The notes beneath the pieces are model-generated. The model was not told the DNA's origin. It searched no databases and worked only from the letters and a program-made list of their open reading frames with translations. A stretch of DNA of 64,000 nt. Source: CAZJVD01 sp964549505. GTDB taxonomy: Bacteria > Bdellovibrionota > UBA1018 > CAZJVD01. Of the stretch, positions 8,490 to 17,638 are shown piece by piece. How positions within the stretch are numbered: the stretch's first letter is position 1; each line of letters opens with the position of its first letter. The position numbers were made by a program, and so were the translations under genes. The DNA lies in assembly GCA_964549505.1 (NCBI GenBank), contig CAZJVD010000002.1, forward strand, positions 124,001 to 188,000, given 5' to 3'.

Positions 8490-10722
8490 CGCTTTTCTCC
8501 TTGAGCTGCTCGGTGGAAGACGTTCCGTTCGTGCCAGCCTTTTGTTCTTTCAGTGCTTCGAGCGTTCGAAGAATATGCCTCGTAAAATTCGCGACGCGAG
8601 GCGCATCAAGAACGACGGGATAGCGGGAACTCTCTAAAGGTATTTTAAACCTTGGACCTTTGAGAAAGAATCGTTTTCTTTGGCGTTGAACCGTCTCTTC
8701 AGGGTCCAAAGTCCCAAGCAAAATCGATCCCCGTGACGAATACAGCGTCAAGCCGGCGTAATTGACGTTGTACCCTCCCAGAAGATCGCTAAACCATCCG
8801 AAGGCTATCCATTTTGCGATCCCCGGCATACTGTTTTCGACTTCGTTGCCGGTAAAAAGTTTGACGGTGTTGCGCATCGCCTTCGGTGAAAAGACGATTC
8901 GGGTCTCGAGCGAGGGTTTGATTTCAAATTTGAAATCATACTGCGTCGGCAGCCAGGACTGGAGAACGACGCCTTTAGCGTAGCCCTCGACGGTACCATC
9001 CATCGGACCAAAGCCCACCCACTCCGTGAGCGACTTGAGCTGGATGCCTGACCAAGCCGCCTCAAAATCGATCTCCGGAACAGGATTGAGCAGGTCGAAA
9101 ATCTCGATGTTTGAAACGGTGATCTTACCCGAGAACAACCGCGCGTCGACCTTTCCAAAGGCCTGCGCCGAGATTTGATCGGCGGCATCCGTATTGTCCT
9201 TGGAGATCATCACGAGCGGAAACGCGGCCTGAACATCGATGGGCGGCAAGGCGCCAGGCTGCCGACAGAGTCCCTGCTCGAGCCATGCGGCCCGAATCGG
9301 TGCCGTCGCGGTTCCAAGGATCACACCGGTTTCGAGATGAAAGCGTGGTTCAGGGGGTGGCCGCTGGTCATCGCGCTCCGATCGTTTTGGACGTTTTGGA
9401 AACGAAGCGGAAAGCGACCAGGGTTTGAGTTCAAGTGCGGCTCCGTCGAGCGCGAAATTCCACGCACCCAATTGTTTTGCCGTGATCTCGGTAGCATCGC
9501 TCGACCGATCGAGATGCAACGAAAAACGGCTTGGTTTCATCGTACCTTGAAACTTCTTGATACCGAGGTCTTCAACCGAAAGTGATCCGTCGCCGTCGGA
9601 ACCACGAATCTGCGCAACAAGATCGACGTTACGCACCAGAAGTTCTTTCGTGCGATCGGCGACCGTAAGGTCCGTCAGCTTGATCGCCGCCGCCGTGATC
9701 GCAGCAACAGGATCATCGATCAGAGCCTGAGTGGTTCGCGCCTCAAGCTGCCACCTGAGTTTCCCCGATCGAATCTCAGGAATCTTTCGAAACGTCGCAG
9801 AACCGAGAACGTCTTTAATAATGGGATACTTGAGAAGCGCGGACAAATCGATCGTTCCGTCAGTTTTCAGAGGTCCCGCCAAGAAAGGTGTGCCTTTTCT
9901 GAGTTCGGCACGCACGACAGACTTTCCGAGTCGCGATTCGACACGCGATTCGATACGCCATTCGATACGAATGATCTCCGTATTTTCCTCGAGCTCACCT
10001 ACGATCCCCGGAAGATCACTCAGACCCGCCGTACCCTTTGCGAACGACCAGCGCAGTTTGGACACACGTGCGGAACGCAAGCCACTCACATCACCATCAA
10101 GCTGAAGTTCTTCCACCGCAATCGGCGAGAAAGCACCCTCTCCTAAAGACCACTCGAACTTTGTAAACCGTGACCGCAAGTGCAGCCTCTCACCGACTAA
10201 AACGATCGTGGCGTCGGCACCTTTCACGTCGAGCGGACCCCATTTCCAGGGCGTCGGTGTTCGCACGGGATCCACTTGAACGGTGACCATGCCAATGGAT
10301 TCGTGTTCCGGTTCGATCTCGAGCACAGCACTCAGCCCTAAGTTCGGAGCTCTGCCAAGTGTCGGCGAGCGAAGTGCGATATCGGGCCGAAACTCGACTG
10401 TGAATCGCTTACGTCCGCCGGCACTCGAATCGCGCGCGCGCACAAGCCGTAGCGTTCCGGTGACATGCGCTTCGACACCTTGCCACTCCAAATCAGCTGT
10501 CACGTCGGTCAGTTCACCATGAAGCATGTCTTGCCAAGACAGACCGAGGTCAAGGGCGACGATCTTGAACGGCAGCATCGGCTGAAAACGTTCAACAAGC
10601 TCTGCGACCACCCGGTTCTTGTAGGCGCGCCATCGCGCCTTCAGCCACTCGGGCTGGAGCGCGAGGGTTGCCACAACGACACACACGAGGAGAACGAATA
10701 GGAGACCCAGAAAGCGCTTCAT
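8452..10722 (-). CDS. ydbH: YdbH-like AsmA-family intermembrane transport protein
   Basis: This 756-aa protein has one N-terminal membrane helix (FLGLLFVLLVCVVVATLAL) followed by a long periplasmic region made of amphipathic beta strands, as in AsmA/YdbH/TamB bridge proteins. The region after about residue 590 (KVDARLFSGKITVSNIEI to the SRGSILLGTLDPE stretch) matches the conserved C-terminal part of YdbH-type proteins. Such proteins are thought to form a hydrophobic groove for phospholipid passage. The DUF1318 gene overlaps its 3' end, the same order as ydbH-(ynbE)-ydbL in E. coli. It starts 21 nt after the metallopeptidase-like gene. The family call rests on fold pattern plus neighbour. Confidence 0.7.
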   Translation of the reverse strand: MKRFLGLLFVLLVCVVVATLALQPEWLKARWRAYKNRVVAELVERFQPMLPFKIVALDLGLSWQDMLHGELTDVTADLEWQGVEAHVTGTLRLVRARDSSAGGRKRFTVEFRPDIALRSPTLGRAPNLGLSAVLEIEPEHESIGMVTVQVDPVRTPTPWKWGPLDVKGADATIVLVGERLHLRSRFTKFEWSLGEGAFSPIAVEELQLDGDVSGLRSARVSKLRWSFAKGTAGLSDLPGIVGELEENTEIIRIEWRIESRVESRLGKSVVRAELRKGTPFLAGPLKTDGTIDLSALLKYPIIKDVLGSATFRKIPEIRSGKLRWQLEARTTQALIDDPVAAITAAAIKLTDLTVADRTKELLVRNVDLVAQIRGSDGDGSLSVEDLGIKKFQGTMKPSRFSLHLDRSSDATEITAKQLGAWNFALDGAALELKPWSLSASFPKRPKRSERDDQRPPPEPRFHLETGVILGTATAPIRAAWLEQGLCRQPGALPPIDVQAAFPLVMISKDNTDAADQISAQAFGKVDARLFSGKITVSNIEIFDLLNPVPEIDFEAAWSGIQLKSLTEWVGFGPMDGTVEGYAKGVVLQSWLPTQYDFKFEIKPSLETRIVFSPKAMRNTVKLFTGNEVENSMPGIAKWIAFGWFSDLLGGYNVNYAGLTLYSSRGSILLGTLDPEETVQRQRKRFFLKGPRFKIPLESSRYPVVLDAPRVANFTRHILRTLEALKEQKAGTNGTSSTEQLKEKSDEVESECLPNGF

Positions 10723-10743
10723 GAAACTCAGTTATCCGCGGAA

Positions 10744-13368
10744 TCAGCGGTCTTTTAAAGAAGAATGCTCAGGGCTTGGGGGCGCCACCAGAAACGAACG
10801 ACGGATCACGACCTTGGTCATATCGACGAACAAGCTCGCATTCTCCCCCATGAGATACGACACACACACTCCGTCAGGCGGCTGAGACTTGGATTTTTTC
10901 ATCTGGGCCGCGCCGATATTTCGACCGAGAGAGACATTTTGGACGCTGACGACGCCGTCATAAAGCCGCGTATCGAACGCGACTGTGTAATCCAGAGTGT
11001 TGACCCCATCCATGTCGGAGATCTTGAGCTCAGTTTTCTGATCGTCCTGGCGAAGCTCGTGCCAATCGATGGCGCCGCGCTGCCCTCGAAACCAGACATG
11101 GGCTGAAAGATCGGCGGCCGTGAGCGCACGGTCGGTCGGGATCAGGAGCCGAAAATAATCATATCCAGCTTCGGCCCGAAGAAACTCAAAACGTGCGTTC
11201 GCAAAATCAAATTCGAGGGGCTTTTCATCAGTGCTATCCATCGGCACCGTCAGTGCTTCCCAGCGGCTCTTCGGAATCGCATATGCGATCTCACCTTGAA
11301 CGCCGTTCGTCGGGTCTACCAGCCCCATCCACACCGACCCTAGTCTCATCGCGCTCGCACCATCAAAGGGCGGCAGAAACACGTTCACGATCCAGTCGTC
11401 TCCAGCTGCGTCCGTACGGATATGATCTTTGTCCACGAGATAGCTTAAAATAACGGTGCGCGGGCCGTCTCCTAGGTCGACGCTCGTCATGAAACCAAGC
11501 TGAATCTTTTCCGGATCAAAACGTTTGCCTGGAGGCTTGCGGAGTCGGACTTCGACTTTCGTCTGAGGTCGATCGTAATACTTCGGTGGCGAATCCGTCG
11601 AAACAACTCGTAACGAAATACCACCCTCTTCGTCGAACGACTGGGTCAGGTACCGAAACACCTCATCGTCGTAGACATCCGTCGACCGAGAAGGGTCTTG
11701 CGGTAATGTTGCGGGGTCCGGAAGCCCCTTAAGGAAAAAGGTTCCTAACGACGCTCCCGAAATCGCACGTTCGTTTCCAGCACGATCAATCAGAGTAATC
11801 TGCTTAACGGAATAGCCACGCTTCCATGCACGCTTGAAAAACTCGTGGAGACCGTAACGACCCTTTGTCTCCGATGCCACGAATGTACCCAAAGCCACGT
11901 CGGAGTCCCCGCAGAAACCTATTGGGTAGTCGCTCAAACCGCTCGGCAGAAGACAAACTACGACGCTGCTGACTCCGGTACCCGCATCGCTGAACCCGTG
12001 AAAACGCCACGTGATGATCTCGTCGTCGGGCCCGAGTTCCTCAAAACTTTTTTCTGATTGAACGGCCGAGAAAGCCTCCTTGAGAGGGATACTGAGTGTC
12101 GGCGCCTCCGTATCCACGATCCCGTCACGATGTTCCGCCGTGAGCGTGTCCAAAACTCGGTAGAGCGTTTCGCCAAAAATCTTTTTTTGAAAAAACGTAC
12201 GCTTCTTTTCAAAAACAGGTTTCAACAGTTCATCGGAACGCGTGTAAAAATAGGAAAAATGTTCAGCGAAGTCTTCTTCTCGATTGATCTGCGAATAGGG
12301 AGTGACGAAATCTTCAGCACTTTCTTTCGGATCCCATCCAGAAAAAAGTCCCCACTCCCAAGAAATCTTGCTGTACCTCTTCTGAAGCTTATCGGGTAGT
12401 CCGTGCCAAACAGCATGCCCCAGTTCATGCGCGATACCGGAAAGCACGTACGATCGATCAGCATAGAAAAACTCATCCGTGAACTCAATGGTCTCTTCGT
12501 CGGGCACATAGTGAGCTGGATTGATTTTGAAGTACGGATCCGTGCTTCGACGGATGTCTTGGAGCCTCTTACCGTGAGCAAGACGACGGAGTGTTTTCAG
12601 TTTCATACTACGTACGAGGTGATCCGGTAAATCCGAGAGAATTTTGATCAGCGCAAGAAGCTCGCGCTTCGAAAACGGATCAGCACCGACGACACGCAGA
12701 CCCCACACCGACTGAATCAGCGTCTCCAAGTCCTGCGACCCCAGCAGTGCTTCTGCGAGTTCCTGAAAGACGGCGTTCGAGAAGTCCACGACGACACGTT
12801 TGCCCTTCTCAGGAGAAAGCTCCAACAGGGCATCGGTTTCCGGTGCTGGTGAGGCAGCACCAGGCATCGCACTAGTTACGGCACCACTTAGAGCACGACG
12901 AATTCCGGCAAAGAAGTTTCCGCCGACCGCCATCGGCGTCACCGTCATCACGCGACTCGTGCCTGCTGCGTCGCTTTGAACGCGAACCCACAGCGGCCCA
13001 TCATCATCAGCGATCTCGATGATCGTCGGTAGGCCGGGCTTGTAACGAAACGCTTCGAGAAAGATGAGCAGATAAGCCAGAAAGTCTTTCGGTTTGGAGT
13101 CGAGCGCCGACAGCGACTTGCCTGGATAGAACCCGAATGCCGCCAAGTCCTTAAGCAATTCATCGGCGCTCGACCCGGTAATACGATCCACAAGATTCCG
13201 CAAATGCTGAGCGTCCGCATCGGACAGCTGTCCGAGCAAGAGCCGAGAATGCTCTTGGGTCTGAGCGCGCGAACCAGCTGCCGGCAGAAACGCCATGACG
13301 CAAACCCCTGCGCAGATCACGAAAACCCGAAGCACCTTAGAAAAACCTATCGAACCCGGCCCTGCCAT
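10744..13368 (-). CDS. Large secreted protein with HExxH...E metallopeptidase-like core
   Basis: A signal peptide (basic start, FVICAGVCVMAFL, AAGSRA-Q) precedes a mature protein of about 840 aa. Numbered from the ATG used here, AHELGH places His314, Glu315 and His318, and REEDFAEHFSYF supplies Glu365/Glu369 as a possible third zinc ligand. This helix-loop-helix spacing recalls gluzincin or lethal-factor-like peptidases. The part after about residue 420 looks like several beta-sandwich domains (Asp/Gly-rich turns, IDRAGNER). A GTG at 13413 would lengthen the n-region by 15 residues; the ATG was preferred for a normal signal peptide. It heads the operon that continues into ydbH. A smaller protein at 63.0-63.9 kb has the same core. 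Confidence 0.72.
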   Translation of the reverse strand: MAGPGSIGFSKVLRVFVICAGVCVMAFLPAAGSRAQTQEHSRLLLGQLSDADAQHLRNLVDRITGSSADELLKDLAAFGFYPGKSLSALDSKPKDFLAYLLIFLEAFRYKPGLPTIIEIADDDGPLWVRVQSDAAGTSRVMTVTPMAVGGNFFAGIRRALSGAVTSAMPGAASPAPETDALLELSPEKGKRVVVDFSNAVFQELAEALLGSQDLETLIQSVWGLRVVGADPFSKRELLALIKILSDLPDHLVRSMKLKTLRRLAHGKRLQDIRRSTDPYFKINPAHYVPDEETIEFTDEFFYADRSYVLSGIAHELGHAVWHGLPDKLQKRYSKISWEWGLFSGWDPKESAEDFVTPYSQINREEDFAEHFSYFYTRSDELLKPVFEKKRTFFQKKIFGETLYRVLDTLTAEHRDGIVDTEAPTLSIPLKEAFSAVQSEKSFEELGPDDEIITWRFHGFSDAGTGVSSVVVCLLPSGLSDYPIGFCGDSDVALGTFVASETKGRYGLHEFFKRAWKRGYSVKQITLIDRAGNERAISGASLGTFFLKGLPDPATLPQDPSRSTDVYDDEVFRYLTQSFDEEGGISLRVVSTDSPPKYYDRPQTKVEVRLRKPPGKRFDPEKIQLGFMTSVDLGDGPRTVILSYLVDKDHIRTDAAGDDWIVNVFLPPFDGASAMRLGSVWMGLVDPTNGVQGEIAYAIPKSRWEALTVPMDSTDEKPLEFDFANARFEFLRAEAGYDYFRLLIPTDRALTAADLSAHVWFRGQRGAIDWHELRQDDQKTELKISDMDGVNTLDYTVAFDTRLYDGVVSVQNVSLGRNIGAAQMKKSKSQPPDGVCVSYLMGENASLFVDMTKVVIRRSFLVAPPSPEHSSLKDR

Positions 13369-13498
13369 GCGAGGCGGTACTTTAGCACGACGCTCGGCGT
13401 CTTTGTTAAACACATACTATTTAATAAGCCCAATTCCCGGACGTCGCGGACCCCCAGAGGGCAACTGAGTGGATCTGACAGAATAGCCCCGCTAGTAC

Positions 13499-13528
13499 TT
13501 GACGAATTTCCTCGCAATGCGTTATAAG
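13499..13528 (+). promoter_or_regulatory. Sigma-70-type promoter for the AAA protein gene
   Basis: TTGACG (13499-13504) and TTATAA/TATAAG (13522-13528) are 17-18 bp apart. Transcription would begin near 13535, only about 8 nt before the ATG at 13543, so the message would be leaderless or nearly so; no Shine-Dalgarno sequence is visible. Confidence 0.5.
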
Positions 13529-13542
13529 CACTTAGTCGGGCT

Positions 13543-14430
13543 ATGGATTTTGTACATTTCATTCCTCCTAATCAACGAAGGCTGGCCTTGCTAGCCGCTC
13601 AAGCTGAAACAGCTCCAGCACTCGTCTATGGCGCGCAAGGCTCGGGCAAAGAGATCATTACTCAGTGGATTCACCAGCACGGTCCTCGAAGCGCCGCTCC
13701 GTTCGTTCGGTTCGACGAAACGAAACCCTTGGCGGAACAGATCCACGCCGCCCAGCCAGGAACACTTTTGATCCCGGAGGTCGGTACACTCAACCGAACC
13801 GACCAGCTCATGCTTTTACGGTTTCTGAAAACACGGTCGATCCCCTATGTCGGCATCAACCACCAACAAGACGTTTCGCTCTCGGAACTGCCTGCGATGA
13901 TTTGCAACACGCGGATCATGGCAACCTCGAGTCAGAACCTCGAAGGTCGCGCGCTCGGCGGACTCTTCGACAACGAACTTTTGCGCAAGCTCGATGCGTT
14001 CCGTATCGAGATGCCAAAACTTTCCGAACGCCCTGAAGAGTTCGAAGAAATCGCGATGGAACTTTTGCACGAAATCACCCGCGAACTTCACAAAGAGTTT
14101 ATCCGTGGATTTTCGAAGGAAGCACTTCAGGCCCTTTTACAGCATGCCTGGCCTGGAAATTTGCGCGAACTTCGTAACGTCTTACGCGTGGCGATTGCTC
14201 GTTCGACAGGAGACGCGATCGAAGTCGAAAGCCTTCCGGACTTCCGCGCTGAGAATACAAATTTTTTAGCGCGGCGAGACGAGTTTGAAAAAATTTACCT
14301 AACGGAGCTTGTAAAAACTTTCCGGGGTGAGTTGGACAAGGCAAGTCAGGCCGTTAAAATCAATAAAGACGTTCTGGCCGACAAGTTAAGAAAATATGGA
14401 ATTGCCCACGACAAATCTGTCACGCCATAG
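13543..14430 (+). CDS. Degenerate NtrC-family AAA protein without GAFTGA
   Basis: The 295-aa protein has an NtrC-type order: P-loop GAQGSGKE (residues 31-38), a Walker-B-like GTLLIPEVGTL, an arginine-rich sensor region, WPGNLRELRNVL (near 204) and a C-terminal Fis-like helix-turn-helix (KASQAVKINKDVLADKL). Two features needed by sigma-54 activators are absent: the GAFTGA loop between Walker A and B, and the Asp of the Walker B motif (Pro replaces it). No receiver or sensor domain precedes the AAA domain. It therefore probably binds DNA without opening sigma-54 promoters, either as a repressor or as a structural regulator. It is transcribed divergently from the metallopeptidase/ydbH operon. 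Confidence 0.75.
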   Translation: MDFVHFIPPNQRRLALLAAQAETAPALVYGAQGSGKEIITQWIHQHGPRSAAPFVRFDETKPLAEQIHAAQPGTLLIPEVGTLNRTDQLMLLRFLKTRSIPYVGINHQQDVSLSELPAMICNTRIMATSSQNLEGRALGGLFDNELLRKLDAFRIEMPKLSERPEEFEEIAMELLHEITRELHKEFIRGFSKEALQALLQHAWPGNLRELRNVLRVAIARSTGDAIEVESLPDFRAENTNFLARRDEFEKIYLTELVKTFRGELDKASQAVKINKDVLADKLRKYGIAHDKSVTP

Positions 14431-14533
14431 CCCTCGCAAGTAAAGCCAACTCATTAATACACTTTACTTTTTTTGAATCTAATCTTGACTTCACTTCTGG
14501 GAACTCATAGACCAGGCAGTGATCTAAAAAATC

Positions 14534-14588
14534 AACCGCCTCTGGAAGCCGGTCCCCCCACTCCCCCCTAGGGCTTCCAGAGGTGGTT
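14534..14588. terminator. Strong 17-bp hairpin between two genes
   Basis: AACCGCCTCTGGAAGCC (14534-14550) pairs with GGCTTCCAGAGGTGGTT (14572-14588), with a single G-T wobble and a C-rich 21-nt loop. On the plus strand only AAATAAAAAT follows; the T6 run lies on the minus-strand side. It may end the upstream AAA gene transcript by a Rho-assisted route, or it may be an RNA element in front of the glycosylase gene. Confidence 0.45.
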
Positions 14589-14620
14589 AAATAAAAATCC
14601 AAAAAATCTAACCAGAAAGT

Positions 14621-14641
14621 CTAGATCTAGAATATCTAGAT
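14621..14641. promoter_or_regulatory. CTAGAT palindrome cluster at glycosylase start
   Basis: CTAGATCTAG (14621-14630) is a perfect 10-bp palindrome, followed four bases later by CTAGAT, which overlaps the possible ATG at 14640. It could be an operator; no protein partner can be named. No Shine-Dalgarno sequence is visible here. Confidence 0.2.
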
Positions 14642-15341
14642 GCTAGTCATGAAAACCAAGAAAAAGCCGCATCACCACTTGGCGAGTGCCGACAAACGCC
14701 TCGCAAAACTCATTAAAAAGATCGGACCCCCGAAGCTACGCGTGGAACGCACAGCAAGTCCGTTTCGTGCGCTCGTCGAAGCTGTGGTTTACCAACAGCT
14801 CACTGGAAAAGCGGCCGAAACAATCCTAGGCCGTTTCAAAAAACTTTTCGGCGAAGATGTTTTTCCAACTCCCGAACAAATCATCGCGATCGCTCACGAC
14901 AAAATGCGCGGTGCCGGACTCTCCGGCGCAAAGACGCTTGCGATCAAAGACATCGCACAGAAGACGATCGAGGGGACTGTCCCTGAAACGAAAGCGATTC
15001 TAAAACTCGATAACGACGTCATTATTGAGCAACTCACACAGATCCGCGGCGTGGGTCGGTGGACCGTCGAGATGCTTTTGATCTTCAAACTGGGACGCAA
15101 GGACGTGTTGCCGTCGTCGGACTACGGCGTTCGAAAAGGTTTTGCGAGTGTCTACGGCCACAAAGAACTTCCGACCCCAAAGGAACTCGAAGCGCACGGC
15201 GCGCGCTGGGCCCCGTTTCGATCGTTTGCAGCGTGGTACCTTTGGCGAGCTGCGGATCTCAATAAGCTTGAGGGCAAGCCTGCGGCGGGTAGGCCCGGTA
15301 AGAGTAAGCAGCCTAAGACCAAACGGCCGGTTCGTACTTGA
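14640..15341 (+). CDS. AlkA-type DNA-3-methyladenine glycosylase (HhH-GPD)
   Basis: This enzyme would remove alkylated purines from DNA and start base-excision repair. The 233-aa protein shows the HhH-GPD fold: SPFRALVEAVVYQQLT (from 41), the helix-hairpin-helix LTQIRGVGRWTVEMLL (132-147), and the catalytic Asp161 in LPSSDYGVRKG. The N-terminal beta domain of E. coli AlkA is missing, as in the shorter bacterial and yeast Mag1-like forms. The C-terminus is a basic Lys/Pro/Arg tail that may help DNA contact. Either the ATG at 14640 or the one at 14649 (start of MKTKKK) can serve; neither has a clear ribosome site. It appears to be a single-gene unit. Confidence 0.9.
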   Translation: MLVMKTKKKPHHHLASADKRLAKLIKKIGPPKLRVERTASPFRALVEAVVYQQLTGKAAETILGRFKKLFGEDVFPTPEQIIAIAHDKMRGAGLSGAKTLAIKDIAQKTIEGTVPETKAILKLDNDVIIEQLTQIRGVGRWTVEMLLIFKLGRKDVLPSSDYGVRKGFASVYGHKELPTPKELEAHGARWAPFRSFAAWYLWRAADLNKLEGKPAAGRPGKSKQPKTKRPVRT

Positions 15342-15434
15342 CTCACGGCGTCATATCTTGCTAAAAGCGGTCACGTGGGTGCAGACGTACGCCACGCACC
15401 ATTAGAAACGGGATTGAAACGGAGTGGAATTCGT

Positions 15435-16184
15435 ATGTTCTTGGGTCTTATAGCGGTTTTCCTCAGCCAGAGCGTCCAGGCACATAACTTTTCGGAAACC
15501 GGTTATCGGTACCCGGTCGATTTCGCGACTTGGTGGAGGAACACTCCGGACGAAACCAAGGAGCTTGCTGGACGCATCTATGGTGAAGCGAGCGGTTTCG
15601 CGACCGCCGAGCAAAGTCCAAATATGAGTAAAGCTGGAGAACTCCCATCTGGCTACGCTCTCGCGTCAGCGATGGACAAGTGGTTGGCGTATTCGCAAAT
15701 CGCGCTCACAGCTCTCTGTCGCGAGGAGCAAGGATTTCCTATGAAAATGCATTCTCCGGTTGATCTCAAAGACCTCGATCAGCGCAATCGTTTTGTCGAA
15801 AATTCCGTACGATTTGCGGCTCTATCAGCGACCGAGATGACGGAGTACTTCGAAGAACTCGGAATGAGAAATCTTGATTGGCGTCAATCGATCTGTCGAA
15901 CAAACAAGCATTTTTGGATGGAGTGTTTTCGGTTTTCAACACTCGGCCCGGTAACCTGGCAGTCGGATGAATGGGGACCGCAAGACGTGGCTTTCATCGA
16001 TCAGCTCAAAGCGGACCACACGATATGGAAAGAAGCCGGTGAAACCGCGACGGAGCAGGGTTTGGTGCCCACCTATACGAGCATCCCGTTCAGGGCTGCG
16101 GGAGACGAAACCGTTCGATTGTTCTTTGAACCCACACGTGGCTACTGTCGACTTTATTTTCCGCTGGTCGCAGTCAAAGAGTGA
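15435..16184 (+). CDS. Secreted protein of unknown function
   Basis: The ATG at 15435 is followed by a compact signal peptide (MFLGLIAVFLSQSVQA-HNF) and is preceded by GGAG at 10 nt, so I preferred it to an in-frame GTG 60 nt upstream. The mature protein (about 233 aa) has several conserved-looking Trp and four Cys residues (CRE, SICR, WMECFR, YCRLYF), suggesting a disulfide-bonded periplasmic or secreted fold. No family is recognised. It is the first of three genes on this strand for exported proteins, next to a peptidoglycan amidase. Confidence 0.72.
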   Translation: MFLGLIAVFLSQSVQAHNFSETGYRYPVDFATWWRNTPDETKELAGRIYGEASGFATAEQSPNMSKAGELPSGYALASAMDKWLAYSQIALTALCREEQGFPMKMHSPVDLKDLDQRNRFVENSVRFAALSATEMTEYFEELGMRNLDWRQSICRTNKHFWMECFRFSTLGPVTWQSDEWGPQDVAFIDQLKADHTIWKEAGETATEQGLVPTYTSIPFRAAGDETVRLFFEPTRGYCRLYFPLVAVKE

Positions 16185-16282
16185 GGGTCCGCGGTGAGGC
16201 GAGCCGTCAACAGAATGACGTTAACAATTCCCGTCTAATCTCCTTCTTATTCCATGTGGAGCGACCGAAAAGCGCTGTGAGC

Positions 16283-17638
16283 ATGACATTCAAAACACTC
16301 TCGGTCACCCTACTGGTTGTGCTCTTACGTTCCATCGACGCCATGGCTACCTCCTCAGTCGGCGATGTTCTTACCGTTTACAGTGCGAAGGATAAGAACA
16401 TATCGATCTACGGGTTTTCGACAACCGATACAGACAGTCTCTATCCGATCAAATTACCGTACGGAGAAACTCTCACCGTCGTAGATTATTCGGACAAGCC
16501 TTCATGGCAAACAGCGGTTCGTGTCGGAAAAACCGATACCGTTCTCCTTGTGGGAACCGAGACGCTTGAGAACAATACGGTCACTTTCCGAAAAACGACG
16601 CAAGCCGTGCGCAGGCTCGAAGCGAACAATCGGGCTCCCGTCACCGGTACGCCACCCGGTTCGTGCGTGATCGATGTCGAAACCGGAAAAGGCACGGCAT
16701 CGGCAACCACACTTCCGCCCTACGACATCGACTGGAACAATGCTCGTGCAGAACGGTATATTCGAGACGCTGATTTTCGTCCCGACTCACTGACGATTCA
16801 TAGTCGCGAAAGCTGGAACGCATCTCCTCCGCGCGATGGTCTTGATCCCATGAACCGATTGTCGGTGATCGGAATCACGCTTCATCACCCAGCCGATGAC
16901 TCAAAGACCGGTAGTATTAAGCAGATACAGGAAGGACATTTCGATCGGACGTGGAGCGACATTGGCTATCACTACATCATTGGCAAGGATCCAAAGTCGG
17001 GCCAATGGCGGGTCTTCGAAGGACGCAGCACCAAGTATCAGGGGGCTCACGGCGGTTTGAACAATGCGCGAATCCATCGCAACAAAAAAGGTAAGATCGT
17101 GTTTCTCTCGCAATGGGGTGGCGAGCAACCCCTGACGAACGGAGCGGTTCGAAAAGCCAAACTCGATTCGGACGGTAAGCCCATCGAGGTCAACGGTAAG
17201 TATGACTTTGACAAGGAAGAGCCTGTCCTCGCGCAACTCATCGATGGAAAGCTGTACGATCCAAAGGATCTATCTAAGGAACTCGTCGACCCGCCGCTGA
17301 CCTATGTTTCCGTCAACACCAACCCTCGCACGATTGCCATCATGATCATGGGCAATTACGAGCCCAAGAGTGCCGACAATCCCTTCGGGCAGGCCGTACA
17401 AACGGACGGAAAAGGAAACGCGCTACCCGATGATCAGTATAAAATTCTACCCGAACCAGCTGCGGTCCAGCTCTTGGGCCAGCTAACCGCAAAGATCAAA
17501 CGAGACTTTCCAAACGTACGTGAGTTCTACGGACACAGTGGCAGTGCACATCCACTCAACCCGTATCACAGCATATGCCCGGGCCGAGGCTGTGTTCCCA
17601 TCATCGAGGCCATACAACGGAGGCTTTCCGGAAAATGA
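16283..17638 (+). CDS. PGRP/amidase_2-type N-acetylmuramoyl-L-alanine amidase
   Basis: This zinc amidase would cut the bond between muramic acid and the peptide stem of peptidoglycan. Starting at the ATG at 16283 the protein is 451 aa with a signal peptide (residues 1-22). The N-terminal part (about 25-140) is beta-rich and unknown. The catalytic domain begins at HSRESWNASPP (173). Probable zinc ligands are His201 (TLHH), His418 (YGHSGSAH) and Cys432 (SICPGRG); Tyr229 in YHYII is the usual catalytic-site Tyr. An insertion of roughly 80 residues (about 262-345), Lys/Asp-rich, separates GAH from IAIMIMGNY and is unusual for the family. The next gene overlaps by ATGA. Confidence 0.88.
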   Translation: MTFKTLSVTLLVVLLRSIDAMATSSVGDVLTVYSAKDKNISIYGFSTTDTDSLYPIKLPYGETLTVVDYSDKPSWQTAVRVGKTDTVLLVGTETLENNTVTFRKTTQAVRRLEANNRAPVTGTPPGSCVIDVETGKGTASATTLPPYDIDWNNARAERYIRDADFRPDSLTIHSRESWNASPPRDGLDPMNRLSVIGITLHHPADDSKTGSIKQIQEGHFDRTWSDIGYHYIIGKDPKSGQWRVFEGRSTKYQGAHGGLNNARIHRNKKGKIVFLSQWGGEQPLTNGAVRKAKLDSDGKPIEVNGKYDFDKEEPVLAQLIDGKLYDPKDLSKELVDPPLTYVSVNTNPRTIAIMIMGNYEPKSADNPFGQAVQTDGKGNALPDDQYKILPEPAAVQLLGQLTAKIKRDFPNVREFYGHSGSAHPLNPYHSICPGRGCVPIIEAIQRRLSGK

